DNA of 64,000 nucleotides from Shimia_B sp038528385 (GTDB taxonomy: Bacteria > Pseudomonadota > Alphaproteobacteria > Rhodobacterales > Rhodobacteraceae), in assembly GCA_038528385.1 (NCBI GenBank), contig JBCBET010000001.1:62001-126000 (forward strand). Direction: 5' to 3'. Under the pieces are notes generated by a model. That model was not told where the DNA came from. It made no database searches and was given only the letters and a program-made list of their open reading frames with translations. The translations under genes were made by a program, and so were the position numbers. Below, one piece after another: positions 34,051 through 43,389 of this stretch; the stretch's first letter is position 1; the number at the start of each line of letters is the position of its first letter.

Positions 34051-35613
34051 ATGAACGATCTCACCCCACCCCGCCCCGCCCGTTCCGGCGGGCGCGCCGC
34101 GCGCCGCGCGCTCCGTGCCGCCCCCCTCGAGAAGACAGACCGCCCGGTTTGGCCGGGCCTCGAAGGCGGCACGCTCAAGGTTTTGACCCCCGCGGAAGTC
34201 GAGCGCATCCACGCGGCCGCGCTCACCTGCCTCGAAGACATCGGCCTCGCTGACGCACCGGAATCCGGCGTCGACATCATGACCAGTGCCGGCGCGGTCC
34301 TCGGAGATGATGGCCGCCTCCGCTTTCCCCGTTCGCTCGTCGAGGACATGCTCGCCAAGGCCGCGCGGGGGATCACCGTTCACGGGCGCGACGCGGCCTT
34401 CGATCTCGAACTGAGCGGAACACGCGTCCATTACGGGACGGCGGGCGCAGCCGTGCACATGGTCGATATCGACGGGCATGCCTACCGCGAGAGCACGCTC
34501 CAGGATCTCCACGATGCCGCGCGGATCACCGAGCAGCTGGACAACGTGCATTTCTTCCAGCGCCCCATGGTGGCCCGCGACGTCGCAGATGCGCGCGATC
34601 TCGATCTCAACACGATCTATGCCTCCGTGACCGGCACGCGAAAGCATGTGGGCACCTCGATCACCGATGCCGCCCACGTGCCGGACATACTCGACATGCT
34701 GCACCTGATGGCGGGCGGCGAAGCCGCGTGGCGCGCGCGCCCCTTCGTCTCCAATTCGAACTGTTTCGTCGTCCCCCCGATGAAATTCGCCACCGAGAGC
34801 TGCCTCGTGATGGAGGCCTGCATTCGCGGCGGCATGCCGGTGCTGCTCCTCTCGGCGGGAATGGCGGGTGCCACGGCGCCCTCCACCACGGCGGGCGCCA
34901 TCGTGCAGGCCACTGCGGAATGCCTCGCGGGCCTCGTCTACGTCAACGCCATCGCGCCCGGGCATCCGGCGATCTTCGGCACCTGGCCCTTCGGGCTCGA
35001 CCTGCGCACGGGGGCGATGTCCATCGGCTCGGGCGAGCAGGCGCTGCTGACGGCGGGCTGTGCGCAGATGCATCAGTTCTACGGGCTGCCCGGCGGCGCG
35101 GCGGCCGGGGCCTCCGACGCCAAGCTCCCGGACATGCAGGCGGGCTGGGAGCAAATGTGTTCAAACGTCACCGCGGGCCTCGCGGGCTGCAACATGATCT
35201 ATGAGGCCGCTGGCATGCATGCCTCGCTTCTCGGTTTCTGCTTCGAGAGCCTCGTGATGGGCGATGACCTCATCGGTCAGGCGCTGCGCTGCGTGCGCGG
35301 GATCGAGGTTTCTGAAGATACCCTGGCGGTGGACACGATCCGCGAGACGGTGCTCGGCGCAGATGGCACGGGCGGGCCCGGCCACTATCTCGGCGCGGGG
35401 CAGACGCTGGCACGCATGGAAAAGGATTTCGTCTATCCCACGCTGGGCGACCGCACCTCACCCAAGGAATGGGACGAGAACGGCAAGCCCGATCTCGTGG
35501 CCGCGGCCAGGGCCCGGACGGCGGCGCTCCTGGCTGCGCCCAATAGGGCGATGCTCGATCCTGCCGCGGACGCCGCGCTCCAGGCCCGCTTCGCCCTCCA
35601 TATCAGGCCCTAG
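34051..35613 (+). CDS. MttB-family corrinoid-dependent methyltransferase
   Basis: 520 aa trimethylamine methyltransferase-like protein. These proteins transfer methyl groups from quaternary or tertiary amines to a corrinoid protein. There is no in-frame TAG, so it is the non-pyrrolysine branch (glycine-betaine-type MtgB relatives). A basic N-terminal stretch (RPARSGGRAARRALRAA) precedes the barrel. The leader (33819-34050) ends with a GGGG/CCCC hairpin before a GAGGA ribosome binding site. No corrinoid protein is adjacent. The stop overlaps the ABC-F stop (CTAG). Confidence 0.88.
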   Translation: MNDLTPPRPARSGGRAARRALRAAPLEKTDRPVWPGLEGGTLKVLTPAEVERIHAAALTCLEDIGLADAPESGVDIMTSAGAVLGDDGRLRFPRSLVEDMLAKAARGITVHGRDAAFDLELSGTRVHYGTAGAAVHMVDIDGHAYRESTLQDLHDAARITEQLDNVHFFQRPMVARDVADARDLDLNTIYASVTGTRKHVGTSITDAAHVPDILDMLHLMAGGEAAWRARPFVSNSNCFVVPPMKFATESCLVMEACIRGGMPVLLLSAGMAGATAPSTTAGAIVQATAECLAGLVYVNAIAPGHPAIFGTWPFGLDLRTGAMSIGSGEQALLTAGCAQMHQFYGLPGGAAAGASDAKLPDMQAGWEQMCSNVTAGLAGCNMIYEAAGMHASLLGFCFESLVMGDDLIGQALRCVRGIEVSEDTLAVDTIRETVLGADGTGGPGHYLGAGQTLARMEKDFVYPTLGDRTSPKEWDENGKPDLVAAARARTAALLAAPNRAMLDPAADAALQARFALHIRP

Positions 35614-37436
35614 CTCGCTTCCGCGCGTTCCTCGAGCGCGAGCCATTCCTCCTCCGCACGCGCGAGCGCCGCTTGTCGCTCCACGAGCGCGTCGGTGGCT
35701 TTCTGGAATTTCACCGGCGCGTCCGTGAAGAGCCCGGGCTGCGCGAGAAATGCCTCGAGCTTCGCGATCTCGGCGGTGAGGCGGTCAATCTCGCCGGGCA
35801 GAGCGTCGAGCCGGTGCTTTTCGGTAAAGCTGAGCCCTGTGCCCGACGCTGTGCCAGCCGCGGCGGCGGGCGCGGTCCCTTTCTTCACCGAGGAAGGGGT
35901 CTGCTGCTCTGCAGAGGGAGCATCTTGTGCAGGCTTCTGGGCCTGGTAGTCGCTCCAGCCGCCCGCATAGACGGTAAGCCGGCCCGCGCCCTCGAAAGCC
36001 ACCGTGGCCGTGGCCACACGGTCGAGGAAATCCCGGTCGTGGCTCACGAGGAGCACCGTGCCGTCATATTCACCCAGGATGTCCTGCAGGAGGTCCAGCG
36101 TCTCCACGTCGAAATCATTGGTCGGTTCGTCGAGGATCAGCAGGTTCGATGGCTTCGCCATGAGCTTGGCCAGCAGAAGCCGCGCCTTCTCGCCACCCGA
36201 GAGCGAGCGGACAGGCGCGCGGGCCTGCGCCTCGTCGAAGAGAAAATCCTTGAGATAGCCCACCACGTGCTTTGGCGCGCCGCGCACCATGATCTGGTCG
36301 GCGCGGCCCGAGACGCGGAGACCCTGCTCGGAGGTGAGCGCCTCCCAGAGGCTGAGCTCGGGATCGATCTGGGCACGCGCCTGGTCGAAATAGGCGATCT
36401 CGAGATTGGTGCCGAGCTTCACATTACCCGCGTCGGGCGCAAGTCCGCCCGTGAGCATGTTGAGCACGGTCGTCTTGCCCACCCCGTTCGGGCCGACGAA
36501 GGCGATGCGGTCCCCGCGCTGGACGGTGAGCGAGAAGTTCTTGGCGATGTTCTTGCCGTCGAAGGCTTTCGAGAGGCCCGTGGCCTCGATCACCTTCTTG
36601 CCGCTCTTCTTGCCCGTTTCGATCTCGAGCGCGGCGGCGCCCTGCCGGGTGATCTGCGAGGCTCGCTCGGCGCGCAGGTCCTGGAGGGCCCGCACTCGGC
36701 CCTGGTTGCGCTTGCGCCGCGCGCTGATACCCTCGACGGCCCATTTCGCCTCGGCCTTGATCTTGCGGTCGAGCTTGTGGCGCTTGTCGTCTTCCTCGGC
36801 CCAGGTCCTGTCGCGCCAGGCCTCGAAGGCGCTGAAGCCCTTCTCCTGCCGCCGCACCTCGCCGCGGTCGATCCAGAGCGTGGCGCGCGTAAGCGCGGAG
36901 AGGAACGCGCGGTCGTGGGAGATGACGACAAACCCGGTGCGCGTGTTGCGCAGCTGGTCCTCGAGCCAGCCGATGGCCTCGATGTCGAGGTGGTTGGTGG
37001 GCTCGTCGAGGAGCATGAGCTCCGGCGCCTCGGCCCAGATCTTTGCCAGCGCCGCGCGCCGGCGCTCCCCGCCGGAGGCCGTGGCCACGGGGCGCGCCGG
37101 GTCAAACTTGAGCCCCTCGCCCGCCATGTCCACGCGGTAGGCCTCACTCGCGTCGAGCGCGGATATCGCGAAATCGCCCAGCGTGGCGAAGCCCGCCATG
37201 GACGGGTCCTGCTCCATGTAGCCCACACTCACGCCCGAGGGCAGCACGCGCTCGCCCCGATCAGGCTCCACGAGGCCCGCCATGACCTTCAGGAGCGTGG
37301 ATTTGCCGGAGCCATTGCGCCCGACGAGCGCCACGCGGTCGCCGGGATGCACCACGAGCGAAAGCGCGTCGAACACTGGCGTGCCCCCGAAGGTGAGCGA
37401 GATATCGTTGAGCTGGAGAAGCGGTGCCTGTGCCAT
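35610..37436 (-). CDS. ABC-F family ATPase
   Basis: 608 aa with two ATPase domains in one chain and no membrane segment. Walker A motifs GRNGSGKST and GPNGVGKTT, signatures TASGGERRR and LSGGEKARL, and Walker B LLLDEPTNHLD and LILDEPTNDFD are intact. The C-terminal coiled coil (about residues 545-605) is of the Uup type. It probably acts on ribosomes or on branched DNA. Convergent with the MttB-like gene, sharing four bases of stop codon. Confidence 0.93.
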   Translation of the reverse strand: MAQAPLLQLNDISLTFGGTPVFDALSLVVHPGDRVALVGRNGSGKSTLLKVMAGLVEPDRGERVLPSGVSVGYMEQDPSMAGFATLGDFAISALDASEAYRVDMAGEGLKFDPARPVATASGGERRRAALAKIWAEAPELMLLDEPTNHLDIEAIGWLEDQLRNTRTGFVVISHDRAFLSALTRATLWIDRGEVRRQEKGFSAFEAWRDRTWAEEDDKRHKLDRKIKAEAKWAVEGISARRKRNQGRVRALQDLRAERASQITRQGAAALEIETGKKSGKKVIEATGLSKAFDGKNIAKNFSLTVQRGDRIAFVGPNGVGKTTVLNMLTGGLAPDAGNVKLGTNLEIAYFDQARAQIDPELSLWEALTSEQGLRVSGRADQIMVRGAPKHVVGYLKDFLFDEAQARAPVRSLSGGEKARLLLAKLMAKPSNLLILDEPTNDFDVETLDLLQDILGEYDGTVLLVSHDRDFLDRVATATVAFEGAGRLTVYAGGWSDYQAQKPAQDAPSAEQQTPSSVKKGTAPAAAAGTASGTGLSFTEKHRLDALPGEIDRLTAEIAKLEAFLAQPGLFTDAPVKFQKATDALVERQAALARAEEEWLALEERAEAS

Positions 37437-37511
37437 GGCGGGGAGCTATGGCGCGCCGCAGAGAAGGTCAATTCCACGCCCGCGGGGAAGACCCTGCGCG
37501 CGGCTGGTACC

Positions 37512-38243
37512 TCAGCCCGCCACGGATCGCAGAAGACGCTTTCGCGCGGCGGGTATCGCGGTAATCTCGAGCGCGGTGAACACGTGGAGCGTGCCCAAAT
37601 CGCGGTCCACCACCGCGTGGTCGCTCACCCAGCCTCCCATGGAAAGGTAGGTCCTGAGGAGGGGCGGCATCGCACCCATGGCACGCTTTAGATCCGGGCG
37701 CAGGCCGAGCCGCTCCGCAAAGCGCACCACCTGCGGCGCCTTCACCTTGGGCAGCCAGCGGCGCGGCGCGAGATGTCTTTCGCGCAGCATGGCAAAGGCG
37801 TCATGGTAGGCCTCCGCCTCGGTGCCATCAAAGGACGAGCAGCCAAAGAGCATCTCGACCCCTCGGTCATCCACGTAGGCCGTCATCGCCCCCCACGCCA
37901 CGCGCAGGATATCGGCGTCGGAGCACTCGGGCGCCGTGCAGAAGCGGCCCAACTCGACCATCGGCGCGTGGTAGGCTTCGAGCGCGGCGAGGTTGTAGTG
38001 TTGCGCCGAATAGCTCCGTCCGATGTCTGCGCCGGATCCCAAGGGCAGGAGACGGAAGCAGCACAGGATGCGGCCTGACACGCGATCTTCGACGAGGACG
38101 TGATCGCAGTGCGCGTCATGGGCATCGACGTCGCTTGTCGCGCCAGCCCGAAAACAGCGCGCCCGCAGCCCCTGCACCGCTGCGTGATCCTCGGCGTTTC
38201 GGGCGATCCGCGCGCGGTAACGTCCTCTCTCGAGGCTCAGCAT
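37512..38243 (-). CDS. olsB: ornithine-acyl-ACP N-acyltransferase
   Basis: 243 aa GNAT-like acyltransferase that makes lyso-ornithine lipid, the first step of ornithine-lipid synthesis. Segments VQGLRARCF, LGRFCTAPE and VEMLFGCSSFDGTEAEAYHDAFAML match the OlsB/hemolysin-like family. The second enzyme, OlsA, is not adjacent in this window. Gene on its own between the ABC-F gene and msrB. Confidence 0.88.
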   Translation of the reverse strand: MLSLERGRYRARIARNAEDHAAVQGLRARCFRAGATSDVDAHDAHCDHVLVEDRVSGRILCCFRLLPLGSGADIGRSYSAQHYNLAALEAYHAPMVELGRFCTAPECSDADILRVAWGAMTAYVDDRGVEMLFGCSSFDGTEAEAYHDAFAMLRERHLAPRRWLPKVKAPQVVRFAERLGLRPDLKRAMGAMPPLLRTYLSMGGWVSDHAVVDRDLGTLHVFTALEITAIPAARKRLLRSVAG

Positions 38244-38360
38244 GCTTCCTCTCCCTTCTGTCGCATGATTTGCACCCCTTGGCCGGGCGCATCATGCGAC
38301 ATACCTCCAGAAGAGCGGCATGGCATGGGCCATGTGACAACACAATGACGGACGCACATC

Positions 38361-38753
38361 ATGGATAAAGTGATCAAATCGGATGACGAGTGGAAAGCCG
38401 AGCTGAGCGAGCTCGCCTACAAGGTGACGCGCAAGCACGGCACCGAACGCGCGTTCACGCATGAGACCTTTCCCGAGGGGCCGGGCCTCTTCCGCTGCAT
38501 CTGCTGCCAAGCGCCCCTCTTCGACAAGAAGCACAAGTTCGACAGCGGCACGGGCTGGCCCTCTTTCTACCAACCCGCCGAGGACGCGCCCATCGCCGAG
38601 AGCGTGGACAACAGCTGGTTCATGCGCCGCACGGAGGTCCATTGCGACCGGTGCGATGCCCATCTGGGGCATGTCTTTCCCGACGGACCGCAGCCCACGG
38701 GACTGCGCTACTGCATCAACGGCGTTGCGCTGAGTTTTCAGGAGGCAGACTGA
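38361..38753 (+). CDS. msrB: peptide-methionine (R)-S-oxide reductase
   Basis: 130 aa, repairs oxidised methionine in proteins. The catalytic cysteine is C118 (GLRYCINGVAL). Zinc cysteines C46, C49, C95 and C98 are all present, and FDSGTGWPSFY is the family signature. The resolving-cysteine position cannot be assigned by eye. Monocistronic. Confidence 0.95.
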   Translation: MDKVIKSDDEWKAELSELAYKVTRKHGTERAFTHETFPEGPGLFRCICCQAPLFDKKHKFDSGTGWPSFYQPAEDAPIAESVDNSWFMRRTEVHCDRCDAHLGHVFPDGPQPTGLRYCINGVALSFQEAD

Positions 38754-38774
38754 CGAGCCACACGGGGCGCTACG

Positions 38775-39245
38775 TCAAAGCCCGTCATCTCCCCCGCCGA
38801 GAACGCGCGCGGGATCGAACCGTCCGAGATTGCCCAAGAGCTGCCTGAGGAAGGCGGTGTCCTGCACTGCCGAGTCGGTGACGCGGCGCGACAGCGGCAC
38901 GACCCGCCCATCCGCCAGGGTAAAGCGCTCGATATTGCGTACGACCCCGTCGCCGTCGAAGGTCACGGCCACGAGTTGGCGGTCGATAACCTCGGGCGCG
39001 AAGAAGGCGAAAAGGCGCCGCCGGTCCGCGAGATAGTAGAACGCACCATCGGTGAGCACGCCGCTCGTGGACGGTCGACCGATAACATCCTCCACCGAGG
39101 CGCGGGTATCGACGCCGACGATCACGTCCGCGAGTTCTTCGTCCGTGGGCGCGTAGCCGTGATTGCGAAACGTTGCCTGGCATCCGGTCAACGCGATGAC
39201 GCCAGCAAAAAGCGTCCCCAAGAGGCGCGTCCGTCGTCTGGGCAT
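38775..39245 (-). CDS. BamE/SmpA-type outer-membrane lipoprotein
   Basis: 156 aa. A lipoprotein signal (LFAGVIALTGC) places the lipidated cysteine near residue 22, and the mature protein has the SmpA/OmlA pattern (DVIVGVDTRASVEDVIGRPS, then FYYLADRRRLFAFFAPEV). It would be part of the beta-barrel assembly machinery. I chose ATG 39245 because an upstream GGGGAAC provides a ribosome binding site; an ATG at 39263 is possible. Divergent from yceD. Confidence 0.85.
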   Translation of the reverse strand: MPRRRTRLLGTLFAGVIALTGCQATFRNHGYAPTDEELADVIVGVDTRASVEDVIGRPSTSGVLTDGAFYYLADRRRLFAFFAPEVIDRQLVAVTFDGDGVVRNIERFTLADGRVVPLSRRVTDSAVQDTAFLRQLLGNLGRFDPARVLGGGDDGL

Positions 39246-39340
39246 CTGTGCAAGTTCCCCCATCGTCCGAGCCGGCTTTCACCTGCTCTTGCGCTTGTGT
39301 AACAGGGCGGACGCGATTTTTTCAAGCGAGAGACGCGCCC

Positions 39341-39877
39341 ATGGCCCACGACCCCGTTCTGCCCCTTGCCAAGCTTCCTGCCGACGGGCCGCACCGCATC
39401 GAATGGACGCCCACGGAGGAAGACCGCGCGGCGCTCGTCGCCGCACTCGACCTCCTCGACCTGCGAAAGCTTCGGGCGGCGTTCACATTGACGCCGCGGG
39501 GCACGCGCGACTGGCACCTGAGCGCCGCGTGGGGCGCGACGCTCATTCAGCCCTGCGTGGTGACGCTCGCGCCGGTGACCACGCGCATCGACCGCACCGA
39601 CGCGCTGATCTTCACGGCGAACATGCCCGAGATCACCGAGGCCGAAAGCGAGATGCCCGAGGACGATACGCTCGAGCCGCTCGTGGACGCGGCACCAATC
39701 CTACCCCTGATCCAGGAGATGCTCGCGCTCGCCCTGCCGCCCTACCCTCGCGCGGATGACGCCGAGCTGGGCGAGGCCGTCTTCGCCGCGCCGGATGTCA
39801 GACCGATGACGGATGAGGACGCAAAACCCTTCGCGGGCCTCGCGGCGCTGAAATCCAAGCTCGAAGGCGGCGAATAG
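39341..39877 (+). CDS. YceD / DUF177 family protein
   Basis: 178 aa, the protein that accompanies rpmF in most proteobacteria, with a probable role in 23S rRNA maturation. DUF177 features are QPCVVTLAPVTTRIDRT in the middle and LALALPPYPR toward the C terminus. The two usual conserved cysteines of some members reduce here to the single one in QPCVVT. Followed 139 bases later by rpmF. Confidence 0.85.
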   Translation: MAHDPVLPLAKLPADGPHRIEWTPTEEDRAALVAALDLLDLRKLRAAFTLTPRGTRDWHLSAAWGATLIQPCVVTLAPVTTRIDRTDALIFTANMPEITEAESEMPEDDTLEPLVDAAPILPLIQEMLALALPPYPRADDAELGEAVFAAPDVRPMTDEDAKPFAGLAALKSKLEGGE

Positions 39878-40016
39878 CACACGCCGCCCGGCGCGATCGC
39901 CTGCGCATCTCTTCCGCGGCAAACCCCTTGCGCGGCTGCCACAGGTGCTTTAGAGCCCGCCAAACTTTCGAAATGCACGCGTGCGAGGTCGCGCGCCCCC
40001 GATCCGAGGTTCAGAC

Positions 40017-40226
40017 ATGGCCGTTCAACAGAATCGCGTCTCCAAATCGCGTCGCAACAACCGCCGGGCTCACCACAGCCTCGTGGCTGCGAACCCCAAC
40101 GAATGTACGAATTGCGGCGAACTTCGGCGTCCCCACCACGTGTGCCCGTCCTGCGGCCACTACGGGGATCGGGAAGTCATCGCGATGGTTGACGAGATCG
40201 ACCTCGAAGACGAAGACGCCGCCTAG
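40017..40226 (+). CDS. rpmF: 50S ribosomal protein L32
   Basis: 69 aa. MAVQQNRVSKSRRNNRRAHH and the zinc-ribbon cysteines in ECTNCGELRRPHHVCPSCG are diagnostic. An acidic C-terminal tail (DEIDLEDEDAA) is a common feature of alphaproteobacterial L32. First of the rpmF-plsX-fabH series. Confidence 0.96.
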   Translation: MAVQQNRVSKSRRNNRRAHHSLVAANPNECTNCGELRRPHHVCPSCGHYGDREVIAMVDEIDLEDEDAA

Positions 40227-40240
40227 GCCGCGCAAGGTAC

Positions 40241-41326
40241 ATGATAGGCGCGAGCGACACCGCGCAACCCGACGACGGAACGGTTGTTGTGGCCGTCGAT
40301 GCCATGGGCGGGGACCAAGGCCCTGACATGGTCGTGCGCGGCATGGCCAAGGCCGCCTACCGCAATCCCAAGCTCCGCTTCGTCCTGCTCGGGCCGAAAG
40401 CCACGCTCACGGGTATCGTGGAGCGTCGCAAGCTCGCCGATGTCACGACGATCCGCGACGCGCCCGGCGTGGTGACGATGGAGGATCGCCCGTCGCAGGT
40501 CATGCGGCACGGCAAGGACACCTCCATGTGGGCGGCCATCGACACCGTCCGCGCCCGAGAGGCCGGGGTCTGCGTGTCCTGCGGGAATACCGGGGCGCTC
40601 ATGGCCGTCGCGATGATGCGCCTGAGAAAAGTGCCCGGCGTCAACCGGCCCGCCATCGCGGTGCTATGGCCCTCCTCCAATCCGCAGGGGTTCAATGTCC
40701 TTCTCGACGCCGGCGCCGATATCCGCGCCGACGAGACCGACCTCATGCAATACGCGCTCATGGGCGTGAGCTACGCGCGCAACGGGCTCGAGATCGCGCG
40801 CCCGCGGGTCGGATTGCTCAATGTCGGCACTGAGGACCACAAGGGCCGCGCGGAGATCAAGGTGGCTGCCGAACTCATCGCCGCCCAGGCTCATCAGGCG
40901 AAATTCGACTTCGTGGGCTTCGTGGAAGGCGGGCAAATCCCCGGCAATAAGGTCGATGTCATCGTCACCGACGGCTTTACCGGCAACATCTCTCTCAAGA
41001 CCGGAGAGGGCACGGCGAGCTTTATCTCTGCCGCGCTGCGCGACGCCTTCCGCCACACACCGCTCTCGCGGCTCGCGGCCCTCATGGCCTTCACCTCGCT
41101 CAACCGCTTGAAAAAGCGGATCGACCCGCGACGAGTGAACGGTGGTGTCTTTCTCGGCCTCAATGGTACGGTCGTCAAAAGCCATGGTTCGGCCGATGCC
41201 ACGGGGATCGCCGCCGCCATCGGGCTTGCCAGCCAACTGGCTCAGACGGGCTTCAGCGAACGCCTGGCGGCGCGAGTGGCGCAAGCGGGCGGGTTTCTGC
41301 CGGCAGAGGACGAGGATAACGTATGA
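40241..41326 (+). CDS. plsX: phosphate acyltransferase PlsX
   Basis: 361 aa. Converts acyl-ACP to acyl-phosphate for phospholipid synthesis. Signature VAVDAMGGDQGPDMVVRG is at residues 17-34, and VDVIVTDGFTGNISLKTGEG lies in the second half. Starts 14 bases after rpmF and overlaps fabH by ATGA (41323-41326). Confidence 0.96.
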   Translation: MIGASDTAQPDDGTVVVAVDAMGGDQGPDMVVRGMAKAAYRNPKLRFVLLGPKATLTGIVERRKLADVTTIRDAPGVVTMEDRPSQVMRHGKDTSMWAAIDTVRAREAGVCVSCGNTGALMAVAMMRLRKVPGVNRPAIAVLWPSSNPQGFNVLLDAGADIRADETDLMQYALMGVSYARNGLEIARPRVGLLNVGTEDHKGRAEIKVAAELIAAQAHQAKFDFVGFVEGGQIPGNKVDVIVTDGFTGNISLKTGEGTASFISAALRDAFRHTPLSRLAALMAFTSLNRLKKRIDPRRVNGGVFLGLNGTVVKSHGSADATGIAAAIGLASQLAQTGFSERLAARVAQAGGFLPAEDEDNV

Positions 41327-42297
41327 CGACCCTGCGCGCGGTGATCCGCGGCTACGGACACTATCTCCCCGCGCGCGTGGTGGAGAATGCGGAGTTCGAG
41401 AAGACCCTCGAGACCAATGACGCGTGGATCCGCACGCGTACGGGCATCGAACGAAGACATTTCGCGGCCGAAGGCGAAACCACCTCGCAACTGGGATCAA
41501 AGGCCGCGCTGGCCGCACTGGAGGATGCCAATATTGGGGCTGACGACGTCGATGCGCTCATCCTCGCCACCTCCACCGCTGATCTGACCTTCCCCTCCGC
41601 GGCCACGATGGTGCAGGCGGAAATCGGCATGTCGAACGGCTTTGCCTTCGATCTGCAGGCCGTTTGCGCGGGCTTCGCCTATGCCATGACCACGGCGAAT
41701 TCCCTGATCGCGAGCGGCCAGGCGCAGCGCGTGCTCGTCATCGGGGCGGAGACGTTTTCCCGCCTGATGGATTGGTCGGACCGGAGCACTTGCGTGCTCT
41801 TCGGGGACGGTGCGGGCGCGGTGCTCCTCGAGGCGCGCAACGCCAAGGGCACGCCGCAGGATCGCGGCATCCTCGCCGCCGAGATCCACTCCGACGGCCG
41901 CTACAAGGACATACTCTACGTCGATGGCGGCGTCTCCACCCAGAGCACCGGCATGCTGCGCATGCAGGGCAAAGAAGTCTTCCGCCACGCCGTGGAAAAG
42001 CTCGCCGGAACCGCGCGCACCACGCTGGCCAAGGCCGGTCTCACGCCCTCTGACATCGACTGGATCGTGCCGCACCAGGCTAATCTGCGCATTCTGACGG
42101 CCACGGCCGACAGGCTCGACGTGCCCATGGAGAAGGTCGTCGTCACGGTACAGGATCACGGCAACACGTCAGCGGCATCGATTCCCCTCGCCCTCTCCGT
42201 GGCCCATGCCGATGGGCGGCTCAAGGAGGGCGATCTGGTCGTCACCGGCGCGATTGGCGGTGGTTTGGCGTGGGGCTCGGTGGTTTTCCGCGTTTAA
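41323..42297 (+). CDS. fabH: 3-oxoacyl-ACP synthase III
   Basis: 324 aa. Starts fatty-acid synthesis from acetyl-CoA and malonyl-ACP. The catalytic triad is C115 (LQAVCAGFAY), H251 (VPHQANLRI) and N281 (DHGNTSAAS). Typical tail GGGLAWGSVVFRV. Coupled to plsX. A CCGTTTAAACGG palindrome follows the stop. Confidence 0.96.
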   Translation: MTTLRAVIRGYGHYLPARVVENAEFEKTLETNDAWIRTRTGIERRHFAAEGETTSQLGSKAALAALEDANIGADDVDALILATSTADLTFPSAATMVQAEIGMSNGFAFDLQAVCAGFAYAMTTANSLIASGQAQRVLVIGAETFSRLMDWSDRSTCVLFGDGAGAVLLEARNAKGTPQDRGILAAEIHSDGRYKDILYVDGGVSTQSTGMLRMQGKEVFRHAVEKLAGTARTTLAKAGLTPSDIDWIVPHQANLRILTATADRLDVPMEKVVVTVQDHGNTSAASIPLALSVAHADGRLKEGDLVVTGAIGGGLAWGSVVFRV

Positions 42298-42331
42298 GCC
42301 CGCCGTTTAAACGGTTGAATTCCGAAGTTTA

Positions 42332-42360
42332 TTGACCGCCCGGGATTGCACTCCTAAAAT
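42332..42360 (+). promoter_or_regulatory. predicted sigma-70 promoter of ihfA
   Basis: TTGACC (42332-42337), a 17-base spacer, and TAAAAT (42355-42360), 36 bases before the ihfA ATG. One of the clearest sigma-70-like promoters that I can find in the window. Confidence 0.7.
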
Positions 42361-42396
42361 TTTGCCGTAGCAGGAGACCAGCCGGGAGAGCCTTTG

Positions 42397-42696
42397 ATGA
42401 GCAAGACGTTGACGCGCATGGACCTCAGCGAAGCTGTGTTTCGCGAGGTGGGTCTGAGTCGCAACGAATCCTCCCAACTCGTGGAAAGCGTTCTTGACGA
42501 GATGTCGGACGCGCTGGTGCGCGGCGAGCAGGTCAAGATCTCCTCCTTTGGCACGTTCAGTGTCCGCGACAAGGCCGCGCGCGTGGGGCGCAATCCGAAG
42601 ACGGGCGAAGAGGTGCCGATTTCGCCACGCCGCGTCCTCACCTTCCGCCCCTCCCACCTGATGAAAGAGCGCGTGGCGTCCGGCAACAAGGGGTGA
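42397..42696 (+). CDS. ihfA: integration host factor alpha subunit
   Basis: 99 aa DNA-bending protein. MSKTLTRMDLSEAVFREVG, ISSFGTFSVRDKAARVGRNP (the beta-arm) and ISPRRVLTFRPSHLMK match IHF-alpha over its full length. ATG 42397 was preferred over the preceding TTG. Followed by a MerR-type gene with a possible GTGA overlap. Confidence 0.96.
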   Translation: MSKTLTRMDLSEAVFREVGLSRNESSQLVESVLDEMSDALVRGEQVKISSFGTFSVRDKAARVGRNPKTGEEVPISPRRVLTFRPSHLMKERVASGNKG

Positions 42697-42698
42697 GC

Positions 42699-43211
42699 AT
42701 GGAAAAGTCCCGCCAGGCATTTCGAACCATCTCGGAAGTGGCCGACGGGCTAGGCACGCAGCCGCATGTTCTCAGGTTCTGGGAAAGCAAATTTCCTCAG
42801 GTCAAACCGGTGAAAAGAGCGGGGGGCCGCCGGTATTACCGACCCGCGGACGTCGATCTCCTGGGTGGAATCAAGCAGCTCCTGCACGGCGACGGGATGA
42901 CCATCAAGGGCGTGCAGAAGGTGCTGCGTGACCGCGGCGTCAAATACGTGGCCGCCATCGGCTCCCAAGGGGCGCCCGCGCCGCAGGAGCCGCCCAGCGA
43001 TGCCGTCGTGATCCCGCTGGAGCGCAAATCCGAGGCCACGCCATCACGGACAACCGCCACTGATCCGGACAGCTTGGGTTTCAGCAGGGTCAACGCCTTG
43101 CGTCGCGCAGCTCATGTATCGCATGAAGTCGACACTGACGCCCTCGCAGCGCTCACTGAACGGCTCAAGGCGCTTGCCACCCGCATGCAGTCCACCAACG
43201 GCCCCTGGTAG
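42699..43211 (+). CDS. MerR-family transcriptional regulator
   Basis: 170 aa. N-terminal MerR helix-turn-helix (RTISEVADGLGTQPHVLRFWE and GRRYYRPADV, residues about 10-55), then LLHGDGMTIKGVQKVL. The C-terminal half is variable and lacks metal-binding cysteines. Usually adjacent to ihfA in this group; targets unknown. A GTG at 42693 is an alternative start that overlaps the ihfA stop. Confidence 0.9.
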   Translation: MEKSRQAFRTISEVADGLGTQPHVLRFWESKFPQVKPVKRAGGRRYYRPADVDLLGGIKQLLHGDGMTIKGVQKVLRDRGVKYVAAIGSQGAPAPQEPPSDAVVIPLERKSEATPSRTTATDPDSLGFSRVNALRRAAHVSHEVDTDALAALTERLKALATRMQSTNGPW

Positions 43212-43231
43212 GCCACCTTGGAATTTGCGTC

Positions 43232-43259
43232 TTGTACGGGCCTCTCAATCGGCTATACG
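43232..43259 (+). promoter_or_regulatory. candidate promoter of tRNA-Pro
   Basis: TTGTAC (43232-43237), 16-base spacer, TATACG (43254-43259), ending 11 bases before the mature tRNA. Confidence 0.45.
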
Positions 43260-43270
43260 ACACGCTCAGT

Positions 43271-43347
43271 CGGGCTATGGCGCAGCCTGGTAGCGCGTCC
43301 GTCTGGGGGACGGAAGGTCGCAGGTTCAAGTCCTGCTAGCCCGACCA
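43271..43347 (+). tRNA. tRNA-Pro (anticodon GGG)
   Basis: 77 bases including CCA. Acceptor CGGGCTA pairs with TAGCCCG, anticodon stem TCCGT/ACGGA encloses loop CTGGGGG with anticodon GGG, and the T arm contains GGTTCAAGTCC. CCA is encoded. Reads CCC and CCT. Confidence 0.96.
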
Positions 43348-43389
43348 ACACTCCACCCCCGTTCCGGCTGATCGACCCCGGTTTGCCCC

